In this document: positions 1 to 6,847 of the stretch, one piece after another | Layout: the number at the start of each line of letters is the position of its first letter | How positions within the stretch are numbered: the stretch's first letter is position 1 | NCBI GenBank assembly: GCA_002307055.1 | Contig: DBTM01000011.1 | Coordinates: 1 to 17,368, forward strand | Length of the DNA stretch: 17,368 nucleotides | Source: Clostridiales bacterium UBA1316 | Lineage (GTDB): Bacteria > Bacillota > Clostridia > Oscillospirales > Oscillospiraceae | Reading direction: 5' to 3' | Translations under genes and position numbers: made by a program | The notes under the pieces: model-generated | Seen by the model: only the letters and a program-made list of their open reading frames with translations | Told to the model about the DNA's origin: nothing | Database searches by the model: none

Positions 1-603
1 TCTATTAAAGCACGTGTCTATCCGTTCCATCTCATAACCCCGCACCCGCGCTTTGACTATCACACGCAGCATAACTCCTCCACGCCGTGGTTCTGGGAAA
101 TCCCGGAAAACCGCGTGTATATCAATGGCAACCCATACCTTGTCGCCCGCATCCATCCGAAAAAAGCGGCTGAAAAGGGCATAAAGGACGGCGATTTCAT
201 CAAGCTGTTCAACGAGCGCGGTTCCGTTCTGTGTGTGGCGCGCGTCACCTACCGTGTTGAGGAAAACACCATTCATGCCTACGGGTCCTCGGGTATCTAT
301 AATCCGACGGTTCCGGGCGAAGCCTCTATGGACATCGGCGGCTGCGTCAACGTCCTGACCCCCGGCAAACTGATGGGCAGCATGGTACCCGGCATGGCGC
401 CGAATTCCACGCTCCTGGATGTCTGCAAATACGAAGGTGAGATTCCTGACAGCCAGCGCTTTGAGCAAAAGCTCGATGCTGTTGCCTTTGCGGCTGACCC
501 CGACGCGGAGACCTGCAAGGAAATTATTGAAGGCCACGGTTTTGAAAAGATTCAGGCCAAGGTCAGACTAAACTATCTGAAGAAGGGAGCTGCAGCGAAA
601 TGA
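1..603 (+). CDS. athL: Molybdopterin transhydroxylase (pyrogallol hydroxytransferase-like) large subunit, 3' part
   Basis: The frame is open from base 1 to the TGA at 601-603, so this is the C-terminal 200 residues of a larger protein whose start lies outside the window. The segment is the molybdopterin dinucleotide-binding domain of the DMSO-reductase superfamily: LITPHPRFDYHT at the start, then RIHPKKAAEKGIKDGD and IKLFNERGSVLC, the typical 'position, ripen, no-clash' beta-barrel motifs. The next gene encodes a three-cluster iron-sulfur subunit with a C-terminal beta domain, an architecture known for the pyrogallol-phloroglucinol transhydroxylase of Pelobacter acidigallici, a cytoplasmic Mo-bis-MGD enzyme that moves a hydroxyl group without net redox change. 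It overlaps the small-subunit gene by four bases (ATGA), indicating translational coupling. Family membership is solid. Substrate (pyrogallol or another polyphenol) is inferred from the partner subunit and the downstream pathway. The catalytic residues lie in the missing part. Confidence 0.8.
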   Translation, partial: SIKARVYPFHLITPHPRFDYHTQHNSSTPWFWEIPENRVYINGNPYLVARIHPKKAAEKGIKDGDFIKLFNERGSVLCVARVTYRVEENTIHAYGSSGIYNPTVPGEASMDIGGCVNVLTPGKLMGSMVPGMAPNSTLLDVCKYEGEIPDSQRFEQKLDAVAFAADPDAETCKEIIEGHGFEKIQAKVRLNYLKKGAAAK

Positions 604-1469
604 GATTAGGTATTGCTGTTGATTCACGCATGTGCATGGCTTGCTACTGCTGCTTTACGGCATGCAAGGATGAGCACTGCGGTTTCGCTTCTAAATTAAG
701 CGCGGCACAGCCCATGATGGGACAGTACTGGATTGACGTGCGCGAATGGGAACGCGGCGACGACTCCCGCCGCATTAAAACAGCCACAGTCCCAACGCTT
801 TGCGCCCACTGCCAGGATCCCGCCTGCGCCAAAGCAGCAAAAAACGGCGCTGTTTATAAAAGACCCGATGGTATCGTTATTATAGATCCCGAGAAAGCCA
901 AGGGCCAGAAGGCCATAGCGGACGCCTGCCCAATCGGCGCGGTCTATTGGAATGAAGAGCTTGAAATCCCCCAGAAGTGCACAATGTGCGCAGAGCTGCT
1001 GGATGATCCCGAGTACCTGGCTTATCTGGGCGACCCGAAACTCAAAAGACCCCGCTGTGTCGAGGCTTGCCCCAACCATGCGTTAATTTTTGGTGATCTG
1101 GACGATCCGAAAAGCGATATCTCGATTCTGATATCCGAAAACCGCGTCACGCCGCTTGAGCCGCTGGCCGGAAAAAAGACAAATGTTGTCTGGCTCAACG
1201 TCCCCACAGTATTTCTTGCCGGAACGGTCTATTATCCTAAGGACAAGGAAGAAGTCGTGATCGGCGCAAAAGTTAAGCTGACCTGTAAAGAAACGGGCGA
1301 AACATGGGAAGTTGAGACGAATTATTTCGGCGATTGGGAAGTTGAATTCCTGCCTAAAAACAAGAACATTGACGTCGAGATTTCATTCAAGGGATATAAG
1401 ACGGTCGAATGTTCTGCCTTGACAGACGCTGACCACTATGTCGGTATGACATATCTGGAGAAAGCATAA
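600..1469 (+). CDS. athS: Transhydroxylase small subunit, multi-cluster ferredoxin with C-terminal beta domain
   Basis: A 289-residue electron-transfer subunit. The first cluster motif is C12-x2-C15-x2-C18-x3-C22; further cysteines sit in CAHCQDPAC, DACPIGA, QKCTMC and RCVEACP, together enough for three [4Fe-4S] clusters. From about residue 200 the protein changes character: VFLAGTVYYPKDKEEVVIGA through YFGDWEVEF looks like a carboxypeptidase-regulatory/transthyretin-like beta-sandwich. Ordinary DMSO-reductase-family beta subunits lack this domain, whereas the Pelobacter transhydroxylase beta subunit ends in a beta-barrel domain, and the middle segment (KCTMCAELLDD) also resembles that protein as I remember it. 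No Tat signal is visible, so the complex should be cytoplasmic. Start is the ATG overlapping the upstream stop codon. A strong hairpin without a U-tract follows, then the thiolase gene. Confidence 0.83.
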   Translation: MRLGIAVDSRMCMACYCCFTACKDEHCGFASKLSAAQPMMGQYWIDVREWERGDDSRRIKTATVPTLCAHCQDPACAKAAKNGAVYKRPDGIVIIDPEKAKGQKAIADACPIGAVYWNEELEIPQKCTMCAELLDDPEYLAYLGDPKLKRPRCVEACPNHALIFGDLDDPKSDISILISENRVTPLEPLAGKKTNVVWLNVPTVFLAGTVYYPKDKEEVVIGAKVKLTCKETGETWEVETNYFGDWEVEFLPKNKNIDVEISFKGYKTVECSALTDADHYVGMTYLEKA

Positions 1470-1478
1470 TATATAAAT

Positions 1479-1515
1479 CTGTCTATGCGGGAGATGAATT
1501 CTCCCGCATAGACAG
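1479..1515. repeat. Perfect 16-bp inverted repeat between transhydroxylase and thiolase genes
   Basis: Two 16-base arms (1479-1494 and 1500-1515) are perfect complements around a 5-base loop. No U-run follows; the sequence goes into the thiolase ribosome binding site (AAAGGAG near 1520). It is therefore more likely an RNA processing or stability element within an operon than an intrinsic terminator, although partial termination cannot be excluded. Confidence 0.75.
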
Positions 1516-1533
1516 TGATAAAGGAGAATAAAA

Positions 1534-2727
1534 ATGCGTGAAGTCGTAATTGTAGAAGCATGCCGTACAGCCGTTGGGTCAATAGGCGGCACACTGAAGG
1601 ATGTTCAGGCTGAAGAGCTTGCGCGTGTTGTCGTTCAGGGTATCCTCGACAGGAGCAAGATCGATCCCAAGGAAATAAGCGAGGTCATCATGGGTCACTG
1701 CCGCCAGACCTCAGATAACCCGAACGTCGCCCGTATCGCTGCGCTGCGCTGCGGTATTCCGGATTCAGTTCCGGCAAAAACCGTTATGCGTCAGTGCGCT
1801 TCTGCCATGACAGCCGTTTTGGACGGTGTGATGAGCATTCAAGCCGGTGATAACGATGTTGTGCTCGCGGGCGGCACCGAGAGTATGTCAACCGCCGTCT
1901 TCTATATCCGCGGTGCCCGGTATGGTTTAGGCACCGGAAACACCACTTTGGTCGACGCCCTCACCGAGGGACAATTCCAGAGCCAACCGCAGGAAATATA
2001 CGGCACCTATAACATGGGTTCTACCGCCGACAATGTCGCGGTCAACCTGAACATATCCCGCGAGGATTGCGATATATTTGCCCTCCAGAGTCAGCAGCGC
2101 GCGGCGAAGGCTATTAAGGAAGGCAAATTTAAGGACGAAATCGTCCCGGTCATCATCCCGCAGAGAAAAGGCGATCCGATAATCTTTGATACGGACGAGT
2201 ACCCGAGAGAAACGTCCATGGAGAAGCTCGCGAAGCTGAAGCCTGCTTTCGGAAAAGAAGGCGTTACGACAGCCGGTAACGCTTCAGGCAGAAACGACGG
2301 CGCTTCCGCCATGCTCATCATGTCCGCCGACAAGGCCAAGGAGCTTGGACTTAAGCCGCTTGCGAAATTTGTCAGCTACGCCACGACAGGCATAGACCCG
2401 CGCATTATGGGTCTGGGTCCCGTAGAAGCCACCAAAAAAGCGCTTAAGAGAGCGAACATGAAGCTCTCCGACATCGAGCTCATTGAGCTCAACGAAGCAT
2501 TTGCCGCGCAGTCTATCGGCTGCATCCGCGAGCTGGGCATCAATCAGGAAATCACGAACGTCAACGGCGGCGCCATCGCGCTCGGCCACCCCGTCGGGTC
2601 CTCCGGCTGCCGCATCATGGTTACGCTTCTGCACGAGATGCGCCGCCGCGGCAATAAGTTCGGCTTAGCGGCACTCTGCATCGCCGGCGGAATGGGCCAG
2701 GCAACCATACTGGAAGCACTGGACTAA
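1534..2727 (+). CDS. Acetyl-CoA acetyltransferase (thiolase)
   Basis: A 397-residue thiolase, full length for the degradative/acetoacetyl-CoA type. It should split acetoacetyl-CoA with CoA into two acetyl-CoA, or run the reverse condensation, as a cytoplasmic homotetramer. All catalytic positions are present: nucleophile Cys88 in VMRQCASAM, the NEAFAAQ motif, His352 in GHPVGSSG and Cys382 in CIAGGMG. The sequence around the nucleophile (CASAM rather than the usual CGSGL) is a mild departure. The start ATG has AAGGAG about ten bases upstream. In this cluster it would consume the acetoacetyl-CoA made by the BKACE enzyme and the CoA-transferase, giving acetyl-CoA for energy and for the next cleavage round. 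A role only in butyrate synthesis is less likely because no crotonase, Bcd or Etf gene is nearby. Confidence 0.92.
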   Translation: MREVVIVEACRTAVGSIGGTLKDVQAEELARVVVQGILDRSKIDPKEISEVIMGHCRQTSDNPNVARIAALRCGIPDSVPAKTVMRQCASAMTAVLDGVMSIQAGDNDVVLAGGTESMSTAVFYIRGARYGLGTGNTTLVDALTEGQFQSQPQEIYGTYNMGSTADNVAVNLNISREDCDIFALQSQQRAAKAIKEGKFKDEIVPVIIPQRKGDPIIFDTDEYPRETSMEKLAKLKPAFGKEGVTTAGNASGRNDGASAMLIMSADKAKELGLKPLAKFVSYATTGIDPRIMGLGPVEATKKALKRANMKLSDIELIELNEAFAAQSIGCIRELGINQEITNVNGGAIALGHPVGSSGCRIMVTLLHEMRRRGNKFGLAALCIAGGMGQATILEALD

Positions 2728-2734
2728 TCGCCGA

Positions 2735-2825
2735 TGCCGCCTGGGCAATCGGTACGGGCGGCAATCCCTGAGGCTTTTTAATAACGCAGTTCAATTGCAT
2801 TTCCCCCGCTGCACCATCGGAGCGG
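2735..2825. repeat. Structured intergenic region between thiolase and SDR genes
   Basis: This 165-base gap contains a GC-rich hairpin (2735-2741 with 2757-2763, seven pairs extendable by a wobble) followed about 12 bases later by a short T5 run near 2775, then a second small hairpin (2806-2810 with 2821-2825). It could act as a leaky terminator or an RNA-processing region. I see no convincing promoter here. The SDR ribosome binding site (GAAAGGAG, about 2874-2881) lies downstream. Confidence 0.45.
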
Positions 2826-2892
2826 CGGCAGAGATATATGCCTTGGTAAACCGGAACATATATTGGAGTTTTGAAAGGAGCAGATATATACA

Positions 2893-3693
2893 ATGAAACT
2901 ATTTGACTTAACAGGCAAAACCGCCGTTATCGTCGGCGGCGCGGGCGGACTCGGACAGGCAATCGCGGAGGGGCTCGTTTCAGCAGGCGCAAAAGTACTC
3001 ATTTCCAGCCGTAAGGAAGACGCGCTCAAACGCGCGAAGGAAGAGATTAAAATTACCACCGGTTTGGATGTATACTACTGCACAGCCGACGCAACAAAAG
3101 AGGCGGAGGTCGAGAACCTCCTCGCGGATGCCAAGCGTCAGCTCGGCGGAAAAGTGACTATCCTCGTCAACGCTCAGGGCTTTAACAAGAAGCAGGATGC
3201 GCTTGATTTCGACATCGAGGTCTTCCGCTCCATGCTTGACGCCAACATCACAAGCTTCATGATCACCGCCAAGCACTTCGGCCGTCATTTTAAGGAGAAC
3301 GGCTACGGTAAGATCATCAACCTCTCATCCGTCCGCGGCAAAATCGCCACGAAGGGCACCGGCAACGCCGGTTATTGCGCCACGAAGGGCGCCGTTGACA
3401 TGCTGACGAAGCAGTTGGCTTCCGAATTCGGCCCATTCGGCGTGACAGTTAACGCCATCGGCCCGAATATCACGGCAACGCCGATGATGGGCCCGGTGTT
3501 CACAAAGCGCGCCGCGGAAGCCGGTATCAGTGTCGAAGCTTACCTCAAACAGCAGGGCGAAGGTAATCCGATGCGCAAGATGGGTATGCCGGAAGACATT
3601 GTCGGCACCGCCATCTTCCTCGCCGCTCCCGCTTCCGACTTCATGACCGGCAACATCCTCTATCCCGACGGCGGCTTAACGGCAATCGGCTAA
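2893..3693 (+). CDS. SDR-family oxidoreductase, candidate NADPH-dependent phloroglucinol reductase
   Basis: A 266-residue classical short-chain dehydrogenase/reductase. The nucleotide-binding glycine motif is GGAGGLG (residues 15-21), the catalytic serine lies in NLSSVRG (about 145-146), and the active-site pair is Tyr161-x3-Lys165 (YCATK). After beta-strand 2 the sequence is ISSRK (Ser39-Arg40) with no acidic residue, which favours NADP(H). Taken alone it would be called 3-oxoacyl-ACP reductase or gluconate 5-dehydrogenase-like. Here it sits between a transhydroxylase and genes for ring opening and C6 acid cleavage, which makes reduction of phloroglucinol to dihydrophloroglucinol the best context-based role. 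RBS GAAAGGAG lies about 11 bases upstream. It ends the first transcription unit, as a strong bidirectional terminator follows. Confidence 0.85.
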   Translation: MKLFDLTGKTAVIVGGAGGLGQAIAEGLVSAGAKVLISSRKEDALKRAKEEIKITTGLDVYYCTADATKEAEVENLLADAKRQLGGKVTILVNAQGFNKKQDALDFDIEVFRSMLDANITSFMITAKHFGRHFKENGYGKIINLSSVRGKIATKGTGNAGYCATKGAVDMLTKQLASEFGPFGVTVNAIGPNITATPMMGPVFTKRAAEAGISVEAYLKQQGEGNPMRKMGMPEDIVGTAIFLAAPASDFMTGNILYPDGGLTAIG

Positions 3694-3701
3694 AAAATCA
3701 G

Positions 3702-3733
3702 AGGGTGCATTGCTAAACAATGCACCCTTATTT
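3702..3733. terminator. Bidirectional intrinsic terminator after SDR and MerR genes
   Basis: An 11-bp perfect stem (3702-3712 with 3718-3728) has a five-base loop (ctaaa). On the plus strand it is followed by TTATTTC; on the minus strand the same stem is followed by a run of six T (complement of 3692-3697). It can terminate both the SDR transcript and the convergent MerR-type regulator transcript. Confidence 0.85.
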
Positions 3734-3779
3734 CATGCAGGGATACCTGAGAACCGACGCTTAAGAGCCGGTTTGCTTA

Positions 3780-4586
3780 TTATTCCTCAATCGGCAGCCA
3801 AACCTCGAAAAATCCGGTGATTTCGTCGTTTTCGACAACGCTGCAGGCGAGGTTGCCGAAAGCGCAGCCGGCGACCGTCAGGCCGTTCTTTTCGGCGTAA
3901 TCCGTCATATAATCAACATGGCGCGCCGTGAATTTATCTTTGCCGGTACTCGTGAAAGCGGAATGAATGCACAGCTGTGACGGTACCTGTTTGACGGGCG
4001 GCTTTATTGCGATGCCAAACTCTTCGACGTACTGCATGCTGAGAGAAAAGCCCCAGGCATAATCATCACCGTCACCGAGGAGATTATCCTCGGGGACTTC
4101 GAAATACCGCCTCGAAAACGGCATGTATTTAAGCCATAGCCGTGACAGTGTCTGCAGCTCGGAATCATCATCGTATATCGTATTATAGCGGTTTAAATAA
4201 CGGACAAATTCAGCGCTGCGCCGTATATCGCATTGACCGATGTAACTCTTGAGACTCGTCAGAATTTCGGTATATTTCCGGATGCGCTGCAGGAGCAGCT
4301 CCTGATATCGTATGTTGGCCAAAATTTCGTCCCCGCGTTTGGAAAGATCATTTAAAAGCGCGTCATACGTATTCTCGGAGACAATGTGTGCCGTCTGTTC
4401 GATGCCGAAACCGAAATTTTTAAACCAGAGACAATCAATGAGAAAATTAATATCCCACGTGTCATAATATCTGTAGTTATTGAGCGGATCCTTTTCAGGG
4501 GAAACGACACCCTTTTCTTCATAATATCGGATTAAGTCGGGAGAAATCCCCAGTATTTTTGCCACATGGCCGATCTTATAACGCAA
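3780..4586 (-). CDS. MerR-family transcriptional regulator with GyrI-like effector domain
   Basis: About 268 residues from a TTG start at 4586. This start is preferred over an upstream ATG at 4643 because GAGGAGG lies eight bases before it and a TATAAT box (4633-4638) would place transcription start downstream of the ATG. Residues 1-70 form the MerR winged helix (YKIGHVAKILGIS, then DLIRYYEEKGVVSPEKD, then NNYRYYD). A helical linker follows (about 75-130). The C-terminal 110-120 residues, ending NGLTVAGCAFGNL and GFFEVWLPIEE, resemble GyrI-like small-molecule domains as in BmrR-type regulators, so it probably senses an organic ligand, not a metal. It is divergent from the cyclase gene, whose promoter has a 19-bp spacer with a dyad. 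It probably activates that unit; an aromatic pathway intermediate is a plausible but untested effector. Confidence 0.85.
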   Translation of the reverse strand: MRYKIGHVAKILGISPDLIRYYEEKGVVSPEKDPLNNYRYYDTWDINFLIDCLWFKNFGFGIEQTAHIVSENTYDALLNDLSKRGDEILANIRYQELLLQRIRKYTEILTSLKSYIGQCDIRRSAEFVRYLNRYNTIYDDDSELQTLSRLWLKYMPFSRRYFEVPEDNLLGDGDDYAWGFSLSMQYVEEFGIAIKPPVKQVPSQLCIHSAFTSTGKDKFTARHVDYMTDYAEKNGLTVAGCAFGNLACSVVENDEITGFFEVWLPIEE

Positions 4587-4632
4587 AGACTTCGCCTCCT
4601 CTTTCCGGTAATAACTGCCTTGAAAAAGTACT

Positions 4633-4662
4633 ATTATAAGCATTATGGTTATTTCAACGCAA
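4633..4662 (-). promoter_or_regulatory. Candidate promoter of the MerR-type regulator gene
   Basis: On the minus strand TTGCGT (4662-4657) and TATAAT (4638-4633) are separated by 18 bases. Predicted transcription start is near 4626, giving a leader of about 40 bases before the TTG start. The -10 box is perfect and the -35 box is weak (3 of 6). Confidence 0.55.
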
Positions 4663-4719
4663 CTTACGCATATTATATCTGTTTTTTAATGAAAGTCCAA
4701 TAAATTTAATGAATTCCCC

Positions 4720-4750
4720 TTGACTTTGGCATAATCCCAAGGTTTAAAAT
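4720..4750 (+). promoter_or_regulatory. MerR-type promoter with 19-bp spacer and overlapping dyad operator
   Basis: TTGACT (4720-4725) and TAAAAT (4745-4750) are separated by exactly 19 bases, longer than the usual 17. That spacing is the hallmark of promoters activated by MerR-family DNA distortion. Within and at the edge of the spacer, ACTTTGG (4723-4729) and CCAAGGT (4737-4743) form an inverted repeat with one mismatch around a seven-base centre. The operator is thus centred in the spacer as the mechanism requires. Predicted transcription start is near 4757, leading into the cyclase gene at 4811. Confidence 0.82.
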
Positions 4751-4810
4751 AACGATATGTATATATTGAGAAGTACAAAATAAACGATAATAATCATTGG
4801 AGGTTATCCT

Positions 4811-5695
4811 ATGGCCTATATGCCGCTCGACAAGAGCAAAATGTATCTCGACAGAACAAAAATGACTAAAATTTACGATCTTTCCCAGCCCTGGGGCATT
4901 GATACCCCGTTGTGGCCTTTCCCCGGTGCCCGGCAGGACCTGCAATTTCCGCGCGGACAGTATCTTGAGAGATTCCATAAGCGCACTATGACGTACACCG
5001 GCACGCTGCATGCCGGTACGCATATGGACGCGCCAAACCATGTGCTCCATGAAGAAGAGGTTGACCGTGCGCGTAACGGATATTCGTTAAACGAAATTCC
5101 CCTTGAGTACTGCATCGGCTCAGGAATTGTCATCGATATGCGTTATCTGAAAGAGGAGTTCGACGCCAAGTGGAAAACCGGCTTCGAAAATCTCTGGGTG
5201 GAAATCAAGCCCGCAGATGTTGAGAAAGCCTGCAAAAAGGATGGACTCGAGATTCGCCAGAACGACTGGGTTGTGATTAACACCGGCTGGCATCACCTGT
5301 GGAGACTCAATAACGACAAGTATTTTAACTATTATGCCGGGATGGGGCCCGAGGTTGCCAAGTGGTTTATTCATGAGAAAAAAATCAAAGGTATTGCCGG
5401 TACATGGGGCGCGACCGACGGCCCTCTGTGGCATTATCCGCTCAAGGAACAGATGCCGTGGCTGGACGCGGCTTACCGTCAGGCGACAGGCAAAGACCCA
5501 GCGATAGAATTCAACGACTACGAACCCTGCCATAGACTTTTCATGCAGGCAGGCTGCTGCACAGTTGAAAATGCCGGCGGAGATATTGATGATTGCACCG
5601 GCAAGCGTATGACCATCGCTGCTTTCCCGTTCCGCTGTGAAATGGCTGACGGCGGATTTGTCAGACTGGTTGCTTGGGAAGAAGGGGCCTTCTAA
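4811..5695 (+). CDS. Cyclase-family metal-dependent hydrolase, candidate dihydrophloroglucinol cyclohydrolase
   Basis: A 294-residue member of the cyclase/kynurenine-formamidase-like family. Signature metal/catalytic motif HAGTHMDAPNH occupies residues 67-77 (His67, His71, Asp73, His77). Further conserved-looking segments are VVINTGWH, around residue 155, and GIAGTWGATDGP, around residue 195-208. The protein is longer than typical kynurenine formamidases (about 210 residues) and has an extended C-terminal part rich in aromatic residues. Members hydrolyse C-N or C-C/C-O bonds in cyclic or amide substrates using Zn or Mn. In this operon the fitting reaction is hydrolytic ring opening of dihydrophloroglucinol to 3-hydroxy-5-oxohexanoate. 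Start ATG has a strong GGAGG seven bases upstream. It is the first gene after the MerR-type promoter. Family is confident; substrate is inferred. Confidence 0.86.
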   Translation: MAYMPLDKSKMYLDRTKMTKIYDLSQPWGIDTPLWPFPGARQDLQFPRGQYLERFHKRTMTYTGTLHAGTHMDAPNHVLHEEEVDRARNGYSLNEIPLEYCIGSGIVIDMRYLKEEFDAKWKTGFENLWVEIKPADVEKACKKDGLEIRQNDWVVINTGWHHLWRLNNDKYFNYYAGMGPEVAKWFIHEKKIKGIAGTWGATDGPLWHYPLKEQMPWLDAAYRQATGKDPAIEFNDYEPCHRLFMQAGCCTVENAGGDIDDCTGKRMTIAAFPFRCEMADGGFVRLVAWEEGAF

Positions 5696-5709
5696 GCTGC
5701 AATGAATCT

Positions 5710-5781
5710 TTTCACCCCACAAGGCCACTTGTGGGGTGAAACTGATTACGAACGAAACAGAGTGTTTATTGTCGTAATCAG
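5710..5781. repeat. Two abutting perfect hairpins between cyclase and dehydrogenase genes
   Basis: The first hairpin has a 14-bp perfect stem (5710-5723 with 5728-5741) and a four-base loop. The second begins at the next base: a 10-bp perfect stem (5742-5751 with 5772-5781) around a 20-base loop that itself contains a small AAAC/GTTT pairing. Neither is followed by a U-tract on the plus strand, so these look like mRNA stability or processing elements rather than ordinary terminators. Confidence 0.75.
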
Positions 5782-5814
5782 CCGGAAATAATAAAAAAGA
5801 GGGTAATGAACGTA

Positions 5815-6777
5815 ATGACAAGTATTAACGACATAAAGAAGATCGCCGTACTCGGCGCAGGCACGATGGGACCGGGCATTGCTCAGATGTTTGCTATGGG
5901 CGGTTATAAAGTCACCATGTGGACACGCAGCGAGGCGACGAGAGAGAAAGCCAAAGAGACGCTGTATAAAAGCCTTCAGACCTTTGTGGAGGAAGACCTC
6001 TTGGCGGCTGCCGCTCTTGAGGAGACATACGCGAAAGTCGATTTTGCTCTGACCGTTGAGGAGGCTGTCAAAGGTGCCAACTTTATCCAGGAGACCATCG
6101 TCGAAAATAAGCAGGCTAAAATTGACCTTTTTGCCGAAGTTGACAAATACGTTTCTGATGACTGCATCATCGCATCGAATACATCCGGCTTAAATGTCTT
6201 TGAACTGGTGCCGGAAAAACGTCTGCCACAGATGGTCATTGCCCACTGGTATTCTCCTGCGCAGCTCATTCCGCTCGTCGAAGTCGTTAAAGGGGAGAAG
6301 GCACCCGAGGCTTATGCCAGCATTACCGTCGACCTGCTCGAAAAGTGCGGGAAAACAGCTGTCCTAATGAAAAAGTTTATCCGCGGCTATATCGCAAACC
6401 GCATGCAGATGTGCCTCAATCAGGAGCTGTTTTTCCTCCTGGATAACGGTTATTGCACGCCGGAGGATATCGACAAGGCCGTAAAGACCAGCTTTATTCC
6501 CCGCGCCGTTGTGCTCGGCTTGTGCAAGCGCGCTGATTTCGGCGGGCTTGATATGACAGCCAATAATTATACAAATAAGAGCTACTCGATGCCTCCCGAA
6601 GTGGATATGCCAAGCTCGCTTGCCGAACATATTGAAAAGGGTGAGCTGGGCTTTAAGACAGGCAAGGGCTTTTATGATTATACCGGCGTTAATAAGCAGG
6701 AAGTTTTGGCAAAACGTGACAAGCAGCTGTTTGAGGTATTTAAAATAGCCAAGAGATTTATGGACGATCCCGTTTAA
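5815..6777 (+). CDS. 3-hydroxyacyl-CoA dehydrogenase-like enzyme, candidate 3-hydroxy-5-oxohexanoate dehydrogenase
   Basis: About 320 residues with the two-domain HAD fold. Rossmann motif is GAGTMG; ASNTSGL and the catalytic histidine in AHWYSPAQLIPLVEVV follow, then the dimerisation domain from about residue 185 (YIANRM). The usual CoA-enzyme motif HFFNP is altered to HWYSP, and LIPLVEVV resembles dehydrogenases acting on free hydroxy-acids such as L-carnitine or L-gulonate. That fits oxidation of 3-hydroxy-5-oxohexanoate to 3,5-dioxohexanoate. The residue normally Asp after beta-strand 2 is Thr followed by Arg (WTRS), suggesting NADP rather than NAD. ATG at 5815 is chosen over ATG at 5806 because the GAGGG at 5799-5803 is only two bases from 5806 but 11 bases from 5815; both remain possible. 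A role in beta-oxidation is less likely without a crotonase nearby. Confidence 0.85.
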   Translation: MTSINDIKKIAVLGAGTMGPGIAQMFAMGGYKVTMWTRSEATREKAKETLYKSLQTFVEEDLLAAAALEETYAKVDFALTVEEAVKGANFIQETIVENKQAKIDLFAEVDKYVSDDCIIASNTSGLNVFELVPEKRLPQMVIAHWYSPAQLIPLVEVVKGEKAPEAYASITVDLLEKCGKTAVLMKKFIRGYIANRMQMCLNQELFFLLDNGYCTPEDIDKAVKTSFIPRAVVLGLCKRADFGGLDMTANNYTNKSYSMPPEVDMPSSLAEHIEKGELGFKTGKGFYDYTGVNKQEVLAKRDKQLFEVFKIAKRFMDDPV

Positions 6778-6847
6778 AAGCGATTTAAAGATACGACATT
6801 TCGTTATGAGCTGATAATGATTTTGTATTTGAAAGGAAGAAAATATT

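Noticed and set aside
4587..4643. Upstream ATG extension of the MerR-type regulator
   Set aside because: The extension lies upstream of the predicted transcription start and lacks a ribosome binding site, while TTG 4586 has GAGGAGG at good spacing and begins the MerR fold.
5120..5821. Long open frame of 233 codons on the minus strand
   Set aside because: It lies opposite the cyclase gene, which has clear family motifs and a strong ribosome binding site; the minus-strand product shows no recognisable domain.
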